Assembly: GCA_934132895.1 (NCBI GenBank)
Contig: CAKPAG010000001.1
Span: 124,001-188,000 of the forward strand
Length of the DNA stretch: 64,000 nucleotides
Direction of reading: 5' to 3'
Source of the DNA: an uncultured Clostridia bacterium
GTDB lineage: Bacteria; Bacillota; Clostridia; TANB77; CAG-465
Shown here: positions 1-11,000 of the stretch, one piece after another
Layout: each line of letters starts with the position of its first letter
Numbering within the stretch: the stretch's first letter is position 1
Translations under genes and position numbers: made by a program
Notes under the pieces: generated by a model
What the model was told of the DNA's origin: nothing
What the model saw: only the letters and a program-made list of their open reading frames with translations
Database searches by the model: none

Positions 1-111
1 TTCAATATAAAACCTATAGAATTTTTCTTCATATATTTCATGACTAAATTCAAGCTCAGATACTACTTTTCCACCTATTTTAACAATATTATTATCTATA
101 TAGTTATCCAT
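1..111 (-). CDS. Single-stranded DNA-binding protein-like, partial (N-terminus only)
   Basis: Only the first 37 codons are inside the window; the gene runs off the left edge. It starts at an ATG after a GGAGGAAATAG ribosome binding site. The visible residues include a LEFSHEIYEEKFYRF stretch, which resembles the FSHEV-GE-FY signature of a small clostridial family annotated as single-stranded DNA-binding proteins. The assignment rests on this short motif, so it is tentative. Confidence 0.5.
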   Translation of the reverse strand, partial: MDNYIDNNIVKIGGKVVSELEFSHEIYEEKFYRFYIE

Positions 112-238
112 AAACTATTTCCTCCTTAGAAACTTATATATTACTATTCTTATGTTTAAATTCAAAAAAAATTACTGCGATATGCACATTATACCACAAT
201 AATTTTATTTTGTAAATAGTTTATGTAAATTAAATCCT

Positions 239-1129
239 TTATTTAAGATTTCCCGAATACATATAACCTCTAGCAGGAGTTAATACATAACCCCAACCAT
301 CCTTGCATTTATTTACAACATAGACAACTGTTCCTGGTTTTAATTGTCTTACTAAATAATCTCTAGAACTTGTATTTCTCTTAGAATATATATTAGCCCT
401 TGCATTTGTTGTTCTATTATCACTAATCCATGCGATAATTTCACTTACATCATTATTACTAGAAGAATTTGTACTTTTAGGATTTGTATCATAATCGCGT
501 AAATAATTTGAATTTACATATCCTATAATAGATCCACTTTTTATTTTTGACCAACCATTGCTATCTTTATCATATGTTAAAATTTTAGCTCCGCGTGTTA
601 AACTTCCATTTACTTCAACCCATCTATATTCATTTAATTCTTGAATATTTCCTCTATCTACTGAACTTTTATTGCTTGAGCCTGAACTTGAACTACTTGA
701 TGAATTAGATTTTGATGATGTTGAACTACTACTTGAGCTTTTAGTCTCTTTTTTTACTGTTTTTTCTTTATTATCTGCTAAATATTTTGACTCAACGTAC
801 AAATTAGGATTATCTCCATATTGTACTCTAACATATCCGTTTGTATACTTTTCAAAAACCCATATAGCATCTCCTCTATTTAAAGAGCCTGCTTCTCCAT
901 CACCTTTGCCATCTAAATTAACAACTAGTTTATCTGTATTAACGTAGTTAGTAGCATTTATTATCTTAGAAAGCTTTAATCCTTGTTCTTCATTTTTAGT
1001 TATATATGGACTTCTAATATTTAATACAGCTTCATCGCATTTTGAATTATCTGAATGTACCACCATTTTAATCTTACAAGTACCTTCATATATGCAATTT
1101 ATGATGTTGTTTGTATTACTATTTTCCAT
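239..1129 (-). CDS. Multi-SH3-domain protein with serine-rich linker
   Basis: A 296-residue protein if started at the ATG preceded by GGAGGTTTTAT; a longer open frame upstream has no ribosome binding site. Three bacterial SH3-like segments are visible: roughly residues 60-120 (ending in LYVESKYLAD), 165-215 (ending GYVNSNYLRD) and 230-296 (ending RGYMYSGNLK). The first two are separated by a low-complexity Ser-rich linker near residues 130-155. There is no signal peptide or membrane helix, which is unusual for SH3 proteins, which normally bind cell wall. It may be a morphogenetic or spore-related protein, but its function is unknown. Confidence 0.65.
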   Translation of the reverse strand: MENSNTNNIINCIYEGTCKIKMVVHSDNSKCDEAVLNIRSPYITKNEEQGLKLSKIINATNYVNTDKLVVNLDGKGDGEAGSLNRGDAIWVFEKYTNGYVRVQYGDNPNLYVESKYLADNKEKTVKKETKSSSSSSTSSKSNSSSSSSSGSSNKSSVDRGNIQELNEYRWVEVNGSLTRGAKILTYDKDSNGWSKIKSGSIIGYVNSNYLRDYDTNPKSTNSSSNNDVSEIIAWISDNRTTNARANIYSKRNTSSRDYLVRQLKPGTVVYVVNKCKDGWGYVLTPARGYMYSGNLK

Positions 1130-1206
1130 ATAAAACCTCCAAAATAATACATATATGTTGTATACTAAACATAAATGTAACATTACTTAAAAAGTATTAA
1201 AGACAA

Positions 1207-1246
1207 AATGAAGTAGCACCTTAAATTAAGATTACTACTTCATTTA
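1207..1246 (-). terminator. Rho-independent terminator after the TraX-like gene
   Basis: On the minus strand AATGAAGTAG and CTACTTCATT form a stem followed by a T-rich run. The hairpin overlaps the stop region of the TraX-like gene. Confidence 0.7.
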
Positions 1247-2005
1247 TTGAATTAGCAAAGCACTAATATATATAATCATATATTGAATTGGATATATTAA
1301 GTAAAATATTCCAGATAATATTTTGGATCTTTTGCCTTTTTGGTTATTATACAGATAAATAAAAATATATGCTAATGCTGCAAGTATTCCTATAACATTT
1401 TTTATTGCTAATACTGAACATATCATAAGCACAGATATTTGAATTATATATGATGTTATTTTATCTATTTTATTTTCTAATTTTTTAAAATAGTACATAC
1501 ACATTGCTATAAAGCACAAATATATTCCATAATCTATCTTAACAACAAAATATATTATAATTAAAGTTAAAACTATTATACTTCTTATAAATATATCAAT
1601 AATCTTTTCCTTATTATTTTTAAACTTTAATATATTTTTATCTAAAATTCTTAGCATTATTAAAATAATTGCAAAAGAAAACAATATGTTTAAAAATTTT
1701 ATTGGTGGTATTTTTGTATAAAAATAATTAACATTTATATAATTTAAAGTAATCAATATGCATTGTGTTACAATAGCGCCCATTATTATTCTAAAAAAAT
1801 ATTTTTTTAGATTCTTTGTATGAAAATATCCTTCTACTAATAAAAATACAAAAAGTGGCATTGCTATTCTTCCAATACCTCTAAATAACAAGTATAATTC
1901 TAAAGGAATTTTATTTAAATAAAAATATCCTACGTGGTCTATTATCATACATATTATTGCTATAACTTTTAATTTATTTGAACTTAACTCTAATTTTTCT
2001 TTCAT
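1244..2005 (-). CDS. TraX-family membrane protein
   Basis: A 253-residue polytopic membrane protein with about seven to eight hydrophobic helices. The N-terminus carries the TraX/acyltransferase-3-like start LKVIAIICMIIDHVGYFY, including the conserved DH pair, followed by GIGRIAMPLFVFLLVEGY, typical of the family. TraX of the F plasmid acetylates pilin; chromosomal Firmicute members have no firmly assigned substrate. It stands alone with its own terminator. I am sure of the family but not of the substrate. Confidence 0.75.
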   Translation of the reverse strand: MKEKLELSSNKLKVIAIICMIIDHVGYFYLNKIPLELYLLFRGIGRIAMPLFVFLLVEGYFHTKNLKKYFFRIIMGAIVTQCILITLNYINVNYFYTKIPPIKFLNILFSFAIILIMLRILDKNILKFKNNKEKIIDIFIRSIIVLTLIIIYFVVKIDYGIYLCFIAMCMYYFKKLENKIDKITSYIIQISVLMICSVLAIKNVIGILAALAYIFIYLYNNQKGKRSKILSGIFYLIYPIQYMIIYISALLIQ

Positions 2006-2053
2006 ATTTTAAATATATCATTTATAACACAAAAATTCAAGTTGTTTAAATAT

Positions 2054-2109
2054 AAAAAAGAAATATACCTTGTATATGTTAACTTCTAAAGTTAATACAT
2101 ACAAGGTAT
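2054..2109 (-). terminator. Strong terminator after pgsA
   Basis: A long near-perfect stem (ATACCTTGTAT pairing with ATACAAGGTAT) with a short loop is followed on the minus strand by TTTCTTTTTT. It ends the pgsA transcript. Confidence 0.85.
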
Positions 2110-2129
2110 AAAATAGTCTTATACTATTT

Positions 2130-2747
2130 TTATTCTTCAACATTTATATCTTTTTTAAATTTAAAGAAATAATCAACTAAAGACCAAATTGTAAATATTG
2201 CAGCAACTGAAATTGAAACACTCATGAAAACATTTATTAATAATTGTATCATTGTCATGTTAACAGAAGCTGAAATAAAATCAAAGAATAAATTGTTAGA
2301 TGCATATAATGCTGTACCTAATATAGCCAAGCAAACACCTATTAATTGAAATACTGTCTTTATTTTTCCACTAAAGTTTGCTGCTAAATCAGAATTATTA
2401 TCTGCTCCGAACATTCTAAGAGATGTTACAAAAAAGTCTCTAAATATTATTATAACAACAATCCATGCTGGAATAATATTTAATCCTGCAAGCATAACAA
2501 AGCCAGATGATACAAGTAATTTATCAGCTAAAGGATCCATTATCTTTCCAAATTTTGTAACCATATTATACTTTCTTGAAATATAGCCATCTAAACAATC
2601 TGTAATAGATGCAATAATATATATTCCTAATGCCACCCATTTAGTCCAAGACCATTCAGTAGGTAAAGCCATAAATACTACAAATACTGGTACAAGTAAT
2701 ATTCTTAAAAGTGTTAGTTTGTTTGGTAAATTCATTTTTTTCAACAT
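2130..2747 (-). CDS. pgsA: CDP-diacylglycerol--glycerol-3-phosphate 3-phosphatidyltransferase
   Basis: A 205-residue membrane enzyme that makes phosphatidylglycerophosphate, the first step of phosphatidylglycerol synthesis. It contains the CDP-alcohol phosphatidyltransferase signature D-x2-DG-x2-SR-x8-G-x3-D-x3-D, visible as DCLDGYISRKY followed by GKIMDPLADK near residues 48-74. Length and multiple hydrophobic helices fit the family. It lies upstream of the TraX-like gene but is separated from it by a strong terminator. Confidence 0.93.
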   Translation of the reverse strand: MLKKMNLPNKLTLLRILLVPVFVVFMALPTEWSWTKWVALGIYIIASITDCLDGYISRKYNMVTKFGKIMDPLADKLLVSSGFVMLAGLNIIPAWIVVIIIFRDFFVTSLRMFGADNNSDLAANFSGKIKTVFQLIGVCLAILGTALYASNNLFFDFISASVNMTMIQLLINVFMSVSISVAAIFTIWSLVDYFFKFKKDINVEE

Positions 2748-2892
2748 TTTAACTTCCTCTCCTTCTTTATATATCGTAATTATATCAAACTAGTTTTTTC
2801 AAGTCAATAAGTTGTTTTAAATATTTGCCTTTTTTCACAAATTAAACACAAGAAATAAAGGATAAGAAGAATACTTCATACCCTTTTATTTC

Positions 2893-3306
2893 TCAGAAAT
2901 TTAAAATTTTCTCCAAATCATAATCTTTTGAGACCGAGTTTAAAAGTATATGCTTTATGCTAGACTTTTCAAAAACTTCTAAAATTTCTTTCTTATTTTC
3001 AGCTTCAGTAAACATTATAACTCTATCAATTTTAACATTAGAGGTTATAAGCATTCTTGCTTGTTTGGCATTGACAGGAAAATTATATATAGCACAAGGT
3101 TTAATGCTAAGCATAATTTCTTCATTTATTACATCCACTACAATACTATCAGGGACATTACTTCTTTTTGGAACTGGAATACGGTACTTTTTTAATGTAG
3201 AGTTCACAGTTACCTTATTATATCCCTTCTTTTCCAACCGTTTTATTAGCACCTCTTTTTCTTCATTTTTTGGTCCTACTAATAATATTACTCCTTTATT
3301 ATTCAA
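2893..3306 (-). CDS. Hypothetical protein with one in-frame CGG that is read through
   Basis: 137 residues, no recognised family. The start GVILLVGPKNEEKE looks like the first strand and loop of a nucleotide-binding fold, but a proper P-loop (GxxxxGK[ST]) is missing. Codon 23 is CGG (AAA CGG TTG, positions 3238-3240). Here the frame continues normally for 114 codons, so this CGG is read without a shift, unlike the seven shift sites elsewhere. It sits between pgsA and pgeF. Function unknown. Confidence 0.6.
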   Translation of the reverse strand: MNNKGVILLVGPKNEEKEVLIKRLEKKGYNKVTVNSTLKKYRIPVPKRSNVPDSIVVDVINEEIMLSIKPCAIYNFPVNAKQARMLITSNVKIDRVIMFTEAENKKEILEVFEKSSIKHILLNSVSKDYDLEKILNF

Positions 3307-3385
3307 AATAAAATCTCCTTTCCAAATATTAATTTCTAGGTTTATATTTTTACTATGAGTATTTTACCACACCACTATATAAAAA

Positions 3386-4250
3386 TCAAGTAAGTGTTAC
3401 AATAGTTGCCATAGTACCATAATCACTTTGCTTTTTTAATGTAGCATCTCTATATGAAAAGAAACTATCTGTATTACATTTTGTACATATATTTGGAATT
3501 ACTATATTTTTAGTATTCACTCCTAAATTAATAAAATCGTCTTTTATTACAAAGCCTAAATCAATATGAAATCTTTTTTTATTATCATTATCATAAGAAA
3601 TATATTTTTCTTCAAAGCTCCAAATATCTGTAAATATTTTTTTGAAATTTTCATCTTCACTTGTAAAACAACATTTTTTTATTGATGGTCCAATACATAC
3701 TATCATATCTTCATAACTTGAATTAAACTCTTCATGCATTTTAATAGCTGCTTTAAGATATATTCTTTTAACAGTACCTTTCCAACCACTATGCACATTT
3801 GCATAAACATTTTTTACCGGATCATATATTATAACGGGGTTACAATCTGCAGTAGTAACTAGAGTTGCAGTATTTTTTTCACTGCATATATATCCGTCAA
3901 CTTCTTTTTCTGATATCAAAGAAAACTCATACTCCTCTTTATTATTACTATCTATAACTATTACATTATCTGTATGAGCTTGTTTTCCTTTATACACTCT
4001 ATTTTCATCAATTTCTAGAACGCTACAAGCTCTTTTTAAATTTTCAAATACATTTTCCTTTTTATCGTTTCCGTGCAAGCCTAAAATTCAAGCTATCATA
4101 AAGACCGCTGCTTACTCCTCCACGTCTTAAAGTTATTCCATGTTTTAATTTATCTTGGTATTTATTTAAAATTTTAAACTGTAAATATTCTATATTTCCT
4201 TTTTTTACATGAAGTATATCTTTATCTGAAAAATCTTTTTCTAAACTCAA
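3386..4250 (-). CDS. pgeF: Laccase-domain purine nucleoside phosphorylase/deaminase (YfiH/YlmD family), with a +1 frameshift at CGG
   Basis: The family (multicopper polyphenol oxidase fold) cleaves or deaminates purine nucleosides and has been linked to peptidoglycan editing. The first 59 codons carry the family N-terminus HGITLRRGGVSSGLYDSLNF. The frame then stops four codons after GCA (CGG AAA CGA TAA). Skipping the C of CGG at 4073 gives GCA-GGA-AAC-GAT and continues for 228 residues with metal-site motifs (TADCNPVIIYD, VHSGWKGTVKRI, CIGPSI). Total about 287 residues. The likely start is a TTG with GAGGTG upstream, 19 bases after addA, so it is probably co-transcribed with addA. Confidence 0.85.
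4071..4073 (-). other. CGG +1 recoding site in pgeF
   Basis: Minus-strand context CTT GCA CGG AAA CGA TAA. The zero frame ends three codons after the CGG. Skipping the C gives GCA GGA AAC GAT AAA, joining two ORFs that together make one complete family member. An AGG lies about 9 bases upstream, but this is not shared by all sites. Confidence 0.8.
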
Positions 4251-4269
4251 TTTCCTATCTCACCTCTTT

Positions 4270-7200
4270 TTATATTATTGATATTTTTTTGTTTAAATTA
4301 AATGAATATATATATGAATTTTCAACTGTTTTCCCAGTTATTTTTTCTAAAGCTATTTTGTATATTTCAAGTTGCTTTTTATATTTTTTTCTAAATAATT
4401 CTTCCTCATCTATTCTATCTGTTTTAAAATCTACAAGAACAATATTTCCTTTTTCATTTACATAGTATAAATCTATTATACCTTGTATAACGCTCTTAGA
4501 AATACTTTCTTCTTTCAATATAAATTCTTGCTCTTTTTTTACAAATTTAGAATTTCTAATTTCAATACCTAAATCAGATCTTAAAAATGTAAGTATTTTA
4601 TTTATATTTATATACCCAGCATCAATCTTTGTTATTTTGCCTATTTTTACAAGTTTTTCTATTTCATTTTTTAAACTTTCTTTTTCATAATTTCTACTTA
4701 AATCTATATTCTCAAGTACAAAATGAATTAAAGTTCCTTTTTTAGCAGAACTATATTTTTCTGTATCTACACAAAATACTTCATCTAAATTATATTTCTC
4801 ATGTATGTCACTAAGTTTATTAATCTTAATTTCATTTATATATTCCACATTTTGAACATCTTCTTGCATTTCATAATCTTGTTTTTTTAATAAACTTACG
4901 CTTACTCTACTTGGTACGTTTATCTCATCCTGATATTTATATTTAAATCCTATAACTTCATTTAATTTACTCTTTTCATTTTCAATTTTTTTCCTTTCAT
5001 ACTCTTTGTTTTTTATTTTACTTTTAAAGATACTTTTTAATGATAACTTTTTATCATCATCTTTTTCCTCATTAACATTAATATTTTCATATGCGTTTAT
5101 AACGTTAATATTAAAAAGTCCTAAAGAGTTATCATAATCTTTTAAAGCCATGTTTATATTTTCAAAATAACTATTATTGTTTTCTACAATAAGTGGTTCT
5201 AACCTATTTCCTTTATATATTGGTATCTGTTTTTTAGAAAACTTTTCATAATCATTAACCACTGCATATATATACAATTTTTCTTTAGCACGGGTTAAAG
5301 CAACATACAGCATTCTTAATTCTTCGTTTTTTGTTTCTTTTATAATTTGAGCTTTTATTGCCTCTTTTATAACAGAAGGATATGAAACTTTAAATTCATC
5401 ATCTACTATATTTATACCTAGTCCCAAATTATGATGCATTGTTACTAAAGCTGTAGTATCTAGCATATTATACTTTTTAGAAGTATCACATAAAAACACA
5501 TAAGGAAATTCCAAACCTTTAGATTTATGAATAGTCATTATTCTTACCACATCTTCATTTTCTCCAATAATCTTGGCTGATGATGTAGACGCATCAGTTT
5601 TATCTTTTAAATTTTTTATATATATGATATATTCATTTAAACTAGTTATTTTATTTTCTTCACATTTTATTGCAAGACTAACTAAAAGATTAAGATTAGC
5701 TTTTTTTTGTGCACTATTTTTATCTATAACATACTGTCTATATATATTCGTCTTATCGTAGATTTCTAAAAGCAAAGTAGATACTAAGTTTATTTTAGAA
5801 AAGCTTGTTAAGTTTTCTAAAAGTTCCATAAACCTATTTATTTTCTCTAACAATTTAGTTTCACTTTTTTCATCATTTTTTACTTTTTCTTCCAATATTT
5901 TTTTAGCTTCAAATAGGTTATCATAAATCTTAGCTTTTCTATCTATACTTCTTATTTTAATTAATTCATCTAAAGAAAATCTACCTATTATACTATATAG
6001 CACACTTATCATTTCAATATCTTGGTAAGGATTATCTATTATTTTTAATAATGAAATCAAAAGATGTATCTCATCACTATCAAAAAGATTAGTACTTACA
6101 TCACAAAAAACAGGTATGTTATATTTTTTTAATGTTTCTTCTAAAATAGTTCCTTTATCTTTTATACTTCTTAAAAGTATTACTATATCTTTATACTTAG
6201 TACTACTCATTTTATTTTTCTTTATATTATATGTTTTAGCTTTTCCTACTATTTCCTTTATTTTTTTTGCAACAAAAATAGCTTCAATTTCAAACTTTTT
6301 TAAATCTTCTAAATACTCTTCTTGACTTTCTCCACCTTCTTCTAAATTTTCACTTAATTTTTTATCTTCATCTTTTTTTAAATCAATTATGTTTATTTCT
6401 GTAGAGTAATCCAAATCTCTATTCTCTTCATAGGAAATAGCACCAAACTGGAGCACTTCATTTTTTGAATAATCGCAATCTCCCATTTCTTTTGACATTA
6501 TTTTCTTAAATATATAGTTTATACTATCCAAAACTTCTTTTCTACTTCTAAAGTTTTTTGCAAGTATTATTTTTACATTTTTACTGTTTTTGTTTTCTTC
6601 ATTTTCTTCATCTTGAATACTTTCATACTTATCATATTTTTCATTAAAAATCTCAGGCATTGCTTGTCTAAATTTATATATACTTTGTTTTATATCTCCA
6701 ACCATGAAACGGTTATTTTCATTTGATACACTTTCAAGTATTGCCTCTTGTATGAAGCTTATATCTTGATACTCATCAGTATAGACTTCCTTAAATTTTT
6801 CTTTTAAATTATTAGACACGTCTGTATAATGTATATTTCCCTCTTCGTCTTTTTTTACAAGTAAATTTAATGCTAAATGTTCAATATCGTTAAAATCAAT
6901 ATAGTTTTTTTCCTTTTTTAAGTTTGAATATATCTCATCAAATTTTAATATAAGCTCATAAATGTATAACACATAATTATATGCTTTTTTTTGATCTTCT
7001 AATATTTTTGAAGTTGGAGCATATACATTTTTTTTAAATTTTTCTACTTCTTTTTTTAATACATTATTTCTAAAAGAAACTATTCTTTCCTTTAACTGAA
7101 TATTATCTCCTTTATATATAGGAGCTCTTTTAAAGGAAATCAACTCTAAATTTTCTTTTAAAATGTCCCAATTTTTTTGGCTGTTTAAAATACAATTCAT

Positions 7201-7971
7201 TATGTTCTTTTTATCTTCTTCAAACATTAATGTGTATTTCAAAAAATCTTCATTATCTCTTATTTCATTTATTATTTCTTCTGTTTTTTTAGTTAAGATT
7301 TCAAGAGAACCTATAACAGAGTCATATATGTTTTTTCCATAATCTGTAAAATACAAATTACTAACATTTTCTATGTTATATTTTTTTACTGCTCCCTCTA
7401 ACCACTCATACTCAAAAGCAAAACTTTTTATATACGAATATATTTTAAGTATGTATTCTATTAAATTTTCATCTTTTCCACCAAATAATTCAAGCAAATT
7501 ATACAGCTTTAATTTAATACTTTCATCTTGATTTGTTTTTGTATATTCATCTTCTAATACTTTAAGTATTGCTTTTGACTTTAGCACTGCACTTTCTGTT
7601 TCATCACATATACTAAAGTTTGGATCTATATCTAAAACATGAAAATTAGATCTAATTATTTCTAAGCAAAATGAGTGAATTGTAGTTATACTTGCTCTAT
7701 TTATATATACAAGTTGTTTTTTTAAAAATTTATCTTTAGGGTTTTCATTTAATGCTTTGTATATAGCTAGCATAAGTCTTTCTTTTAGTTCTTGTGCTGC
7801 CGCATTTGTAAATGTTACGACAAGTATTTTATCTATATCAATCCTATATTTTATTACCTTTGTTATAACTCTTTCAACAAGTACTGCTGTTTTACCACTA
7901 CCTGCAGATGCTGCTACAAGTATATTTGAGTTATCTTTATCAATCGCTTGTTTTTGCTCTTTAGTCCACAT
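4270..7971 (-). CDS. addA: ATP-dependent helicase/nuclease subunit A
   Basis: A 1233-residue UvrD-type helicase with a C-terminal RecB-like nuclease, the A subunit of AddAB for double-strand-break resection. Walker A is AASAGSGKTAVL near residue 20. The Walker B region is TDEYQDIS near residue 397. Later come the helicase motif IMTIHKSKGLEFPYVF, the ALTRAKEKLYIY motif, and nuclease residues in VLVDFKTDRID and the following Q-x-x-x-Y near residue 1180. AddB normally lies just upstream but is not here. None of its 1233 codons is CGG, showing how rare the codon is. Confidence 0.95.
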   Translation of the reverse strand: MWTKEQKQAIDKDNSNILVAASAGSGKTAVLVERVITKVIKYRIDIDKILVVTFTNAAAQELKERLMLAIYKALNENPKDKFLKKQLVYINRASITTIHSFCLEIIRSNFHVLDIDPNFSICDETESAVLKSKAILKVLEDEYTKTNQDESIKLKLYNLLELFGGKDENLIEYILKIYSYIKSFAFEYEWLEGAVKKYNIENVSNLYFTDYGKNIYDSVIGSLEILTKKTEEIINEIRDNEDFLKYTLMFEEDKKNIMNCILNSQKNWDILKENLELISFKRAPIYKGDNIQLKERIVSFRNNVLKKEVEKFKKNVYAPTSKILEDQKKAYNYVLYIYELILKFDEIYSNLKKEKNYIDFNDIEHLALNLLVKKDEEGNIHYTDVSNNLKEKFKEVYTDEYQDISFIQEAILESVSNENNRFMVGDIKQSIYKFRQAMPEIFNEKYDKYESIQDEENEENKNSKNVKIILAKNFRSRKEVLDSINYIFKKIMSKEMGDCDYSKNEVLQFGAISYEENRDLDYSTEINIIDLKKDEDKKLSENLEEGGESQEEYLEDLKKFEIEAIFVAKKIKEIVGKAKTYNIKKNKMSSTKYKDIVILLRSIKDKGTILEETLKKYNIPVFCDVSTNLFDSDEIHLLISLLKIIDNPYQDIEMISVLYSIIGRFSLDELIKIRSIDRKAKIYDNLFEAKKILEEKVKNDEKSETKLLEKINRFMELLENLTSFSKINLVSTLLLEIYDKTNIYRQYVIDKNSAQKKANLNLLVSLAIKCEENKITSLNEYIIYIKNLKDKTDASTSSAKIIGENEDVVRIMTIHKSKGLEFPYVFLCDTSKKYNMLDTTALVTMHHNLGLGINIVDDEFKVSYPSVIKEAIKAQIIKETKNEELRMLYVALTRAKEKLYIYAVVNDYEKFSKKQIPIYKGNRLEPLIVENNNSYFENINMALKDYDNSLGLFNINVINAYENINVNEEKDDDKKLSLKSIFKSKIKNKEYERKKIENEKSKLNEVIGFKYKYQDEINVPSRVSVSLLKKQDYEMQEDVQNVEYINEIKINKLSDIHEKYNLDEVFCVDTEKYSSAKKGTLIHFVLENIDLSRNYEKESLKNEIEKLVKIGKITKIDAGYININKILTFLRSDLGIEIRNSKFVKKEQEFILKEESISKSVIQGIIDLYYVNEKGNIVLVDFKTDRIDEEELFRKKYKKQLEIYKIALEKITGKTVENSYIYSFNLNKKISII

Positions 7972-8013
7972 ATTACCACCAATTAAATTATATACTTTTT
8001 TAAATAAAATGTA

Positions 8014-8053
8014 AAGAAAAACCTAATGTAGCAAATTAATCTACATTAGGTTT
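8014..8053 (-). terminator. Terminator after the giant prepilin-like protein
   Basis: The minus strand has AAACCTAATGTAG, a loop, then CTACATTAGGTTTTTC. It lies about 30 bases after the stop at 8082, so the shifted reading frame ends where the transcript ends. Confidence 0.85.
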
Positions 8054-8081
8054 GTATATTTATATTACATTTTATATCATA

Positions 8082-11000
8082 TTAAAAAGCTTCACCTCCA
8101 TAATTTTGAGATTTACTATCGAAATCTTTTTTTACAGCTTTAAAAAGATTCCATACATTTTTTGCAATATCCTCACAAGTAGCGTCTCCAGTCACATCAG
8201 AAGTGTAAGTCCCATCTTTTCCAGGTAGTAAAATAGCAGTTCCATCTTTTTTTATAAATGATATTATATAATCTTGCCATATTTCGTCATTATTATTATA
8301 TCTTTCAGAATAGGCCATAACATTTATATGTGTAAATACCTCAGGTAAAGCAGTAACACTTCTGCCTCTTACTCCTGGGCCAAAATTGTCTAGATCTATA
8401 TTACTTTTTTCAATAGTTGTTGATTTTCCTGAATAATATGTTAATCCATATATATATTTATCTGCATCGGCTGTAACCACGAAAAACTTATTTGGCATTT
8501 GAGTCTCAAAACCCGAGATTTGATAGTCTGTTACAGCTGAATAACCATGCGGGTAAATACCAACTAAACACTCTATATTTAAATCACCATTATCATTATG
8601 AATATTTTCTAGTAAATTTCCATCTTTATCATAAAAGCAGTAAGCTTCTCCTATAGCAAAATTACATTTTGAGATTCTTTGGTATCCATACCCATTAAAT
8701 AACACTCTATGTCTTGAACTTCGTTGACCGTAAGAAATTGATGGCCTTTCATACCTGGCGTCAGCAGGGTAAACTTCAGCTACACAAGAATCAGTAATTT
8801 GAGTAAACGCATCATCATTGTAGCTATATTTTCCCCAGCTTGCTATATCATCTACACTGTTTCCTGGAACAAGTATTGCTGTTTCTATATTTGTTGAAGA
8901 ATCTTTTGTTCTTTGTATTACGTACTTACTAGGTCTAGATGCAACATGACCATCTATAGCATTGTCACCAGTAATTCTTCCATCGTAAAAATTAAATTCG
9001 CCTGTATCAGATATTTGAACTCCAAAAGTTGTAATTTGTGGTGAAGTGGTACTTACTGTTCCGTCATCATCTCCCAAAGTAATACTTCCTTTAGAAATAA
9101 CTATACCTGTTATGCTACCGCCAGTAATAACTCCAATGGCATCATCAACTATAATTTGGCTAAGGTTTGCACCAATATTACCACTTTTCATATTAAAATT
9201 TCTAGCATTTCTAACATTCTCTGCAGTTCCACCATTTAGTTCATAATTACCATAATTTAATATTGATCCCGATATATTACCATTATTTTGAATAAATTTT
9301 GATGTAGATGACGAAGCTATATTAACTGCTATATTAGGAGATTCTATTTTTCCTGTATTTAAGGTACAGCTAGCAGAAGTATTTACATACACACAATATT
9401 TGTTATTATTATGTTTTATTGTAACATCATTAATTTCAAGAGTATTTTTGTTATTAATAATATACGTTACTGTGCTACTTTCTATCTTGCCTCCACTTGC
9501 ACTAGTTTTTAATACTAAATCTCCATTGTTTATTAAAAAGTTACCTGTTAAATCATCAGATGTTGTTATAGTATAACCATTTAAATCTAGTATAGCATAC
9601 TTACCTGACTTTAATTCAACTGTAGAATTACAAGTAAAGCTTTTTAATATTTCCACTGTAGAGTAAATATTTGAATCATTAGAACAATCGTCGAAAGCAG
9701 TTTGTAACTCTGTATAGTATTTATCGTCTATTTTAGCTATAACAGGAATAACTGAAACATGACAAGTTGCTTTTATTGTAGGGGCACTAGTACATGATGC
9801 AGTTATAACAGCATCTCCTTCCTTTATAGCTGTAACATTTCCACTTTGATCAACTGTTGCCACAGTAGTATCACTACTTTCCCAATTTACAGATTTATCT
9901 AGTGCATCCGAAGGTAAAACTGTAGCAATTAAAGTTTCAGTAGAATTTTCTGACATATTTAGTATTGTTTTATTTAAAGATATACTTTGTGGTTTAACTA
10001 CCCTATCTACGAATATGCTTAAAGATGCTTGGTTATTTCCTTTTTTAACATTAATTCTTGTACTTCCTGTGCATACATCTTTAGGTACAGTTAAAGTTTG
10101 CCATACTGCTCTTCCCTCTATTGAGTTTACTACAACAGTATAATTCTTTCCAGAACCTGTAAAAGATGAAATACTTCCATTTTCTATCTCTACATCACTC
10201 TGTTCAAATCCACTCACATCTTCACTAAAGATTATATTATATGTAATGGTTTTAGCAGTAGTATTAGATTCTTCTGATGCAATTATAGCACAAGTAATAT
10301 CTTGAGACACTAATTTAACACTAGTGTTTCCAGCATTATCTATTGCCATTAAATATATTCCTAAATAATCTTTTTTAGGTATTTTTAAAATAACACCATC
10401 ATCACCAATATTACTAATATCAACATATTTTCCTTTACTTTTTAAATACTCCTCTGTTTTAGTAGTTAGTTCTTCAGTATTATCCTCAGTTATTAATTCA
10501 TATCTTAATTCTTTTAAACCACTTCCACCATCATCAGTTATACTATCAATTTTTAAAGTGTTCATATTTTGATATGTAGTACTATCAATTGAAGTTATAT
10601 CAATATCACTTATTACTGGTGCAATATTATCATAATTTGATATATCAATTTCTTCTCTTGCTATTTCTTCGGAACTCTTTTTCAATGAAAAAATTAATTT
10701 CTCTGGTTTTTTATTAATTCCAAGAGCTTCTAAAGTGTCATATTCAACATCATTGATATTAGTCATATCAATATTTACACTATCGCCTAATTCGTCGCTT
10801 ACATTAAGTATTATATCACCTGGATTATATTCTTTTATACCAACTTCAATTTCCAATCTATTAGTCCAAGTACTTGTATTATGTGTTACTGTTAATTTTG
10901 CTCCGGTTGCCAACTCCTACTTTAGAAGTATTTTCTTTTTCTAAAACATTTTTTAAAATTCTTTCATCTATTTTAGATGTTATAGAGTAATACTTTGTTC

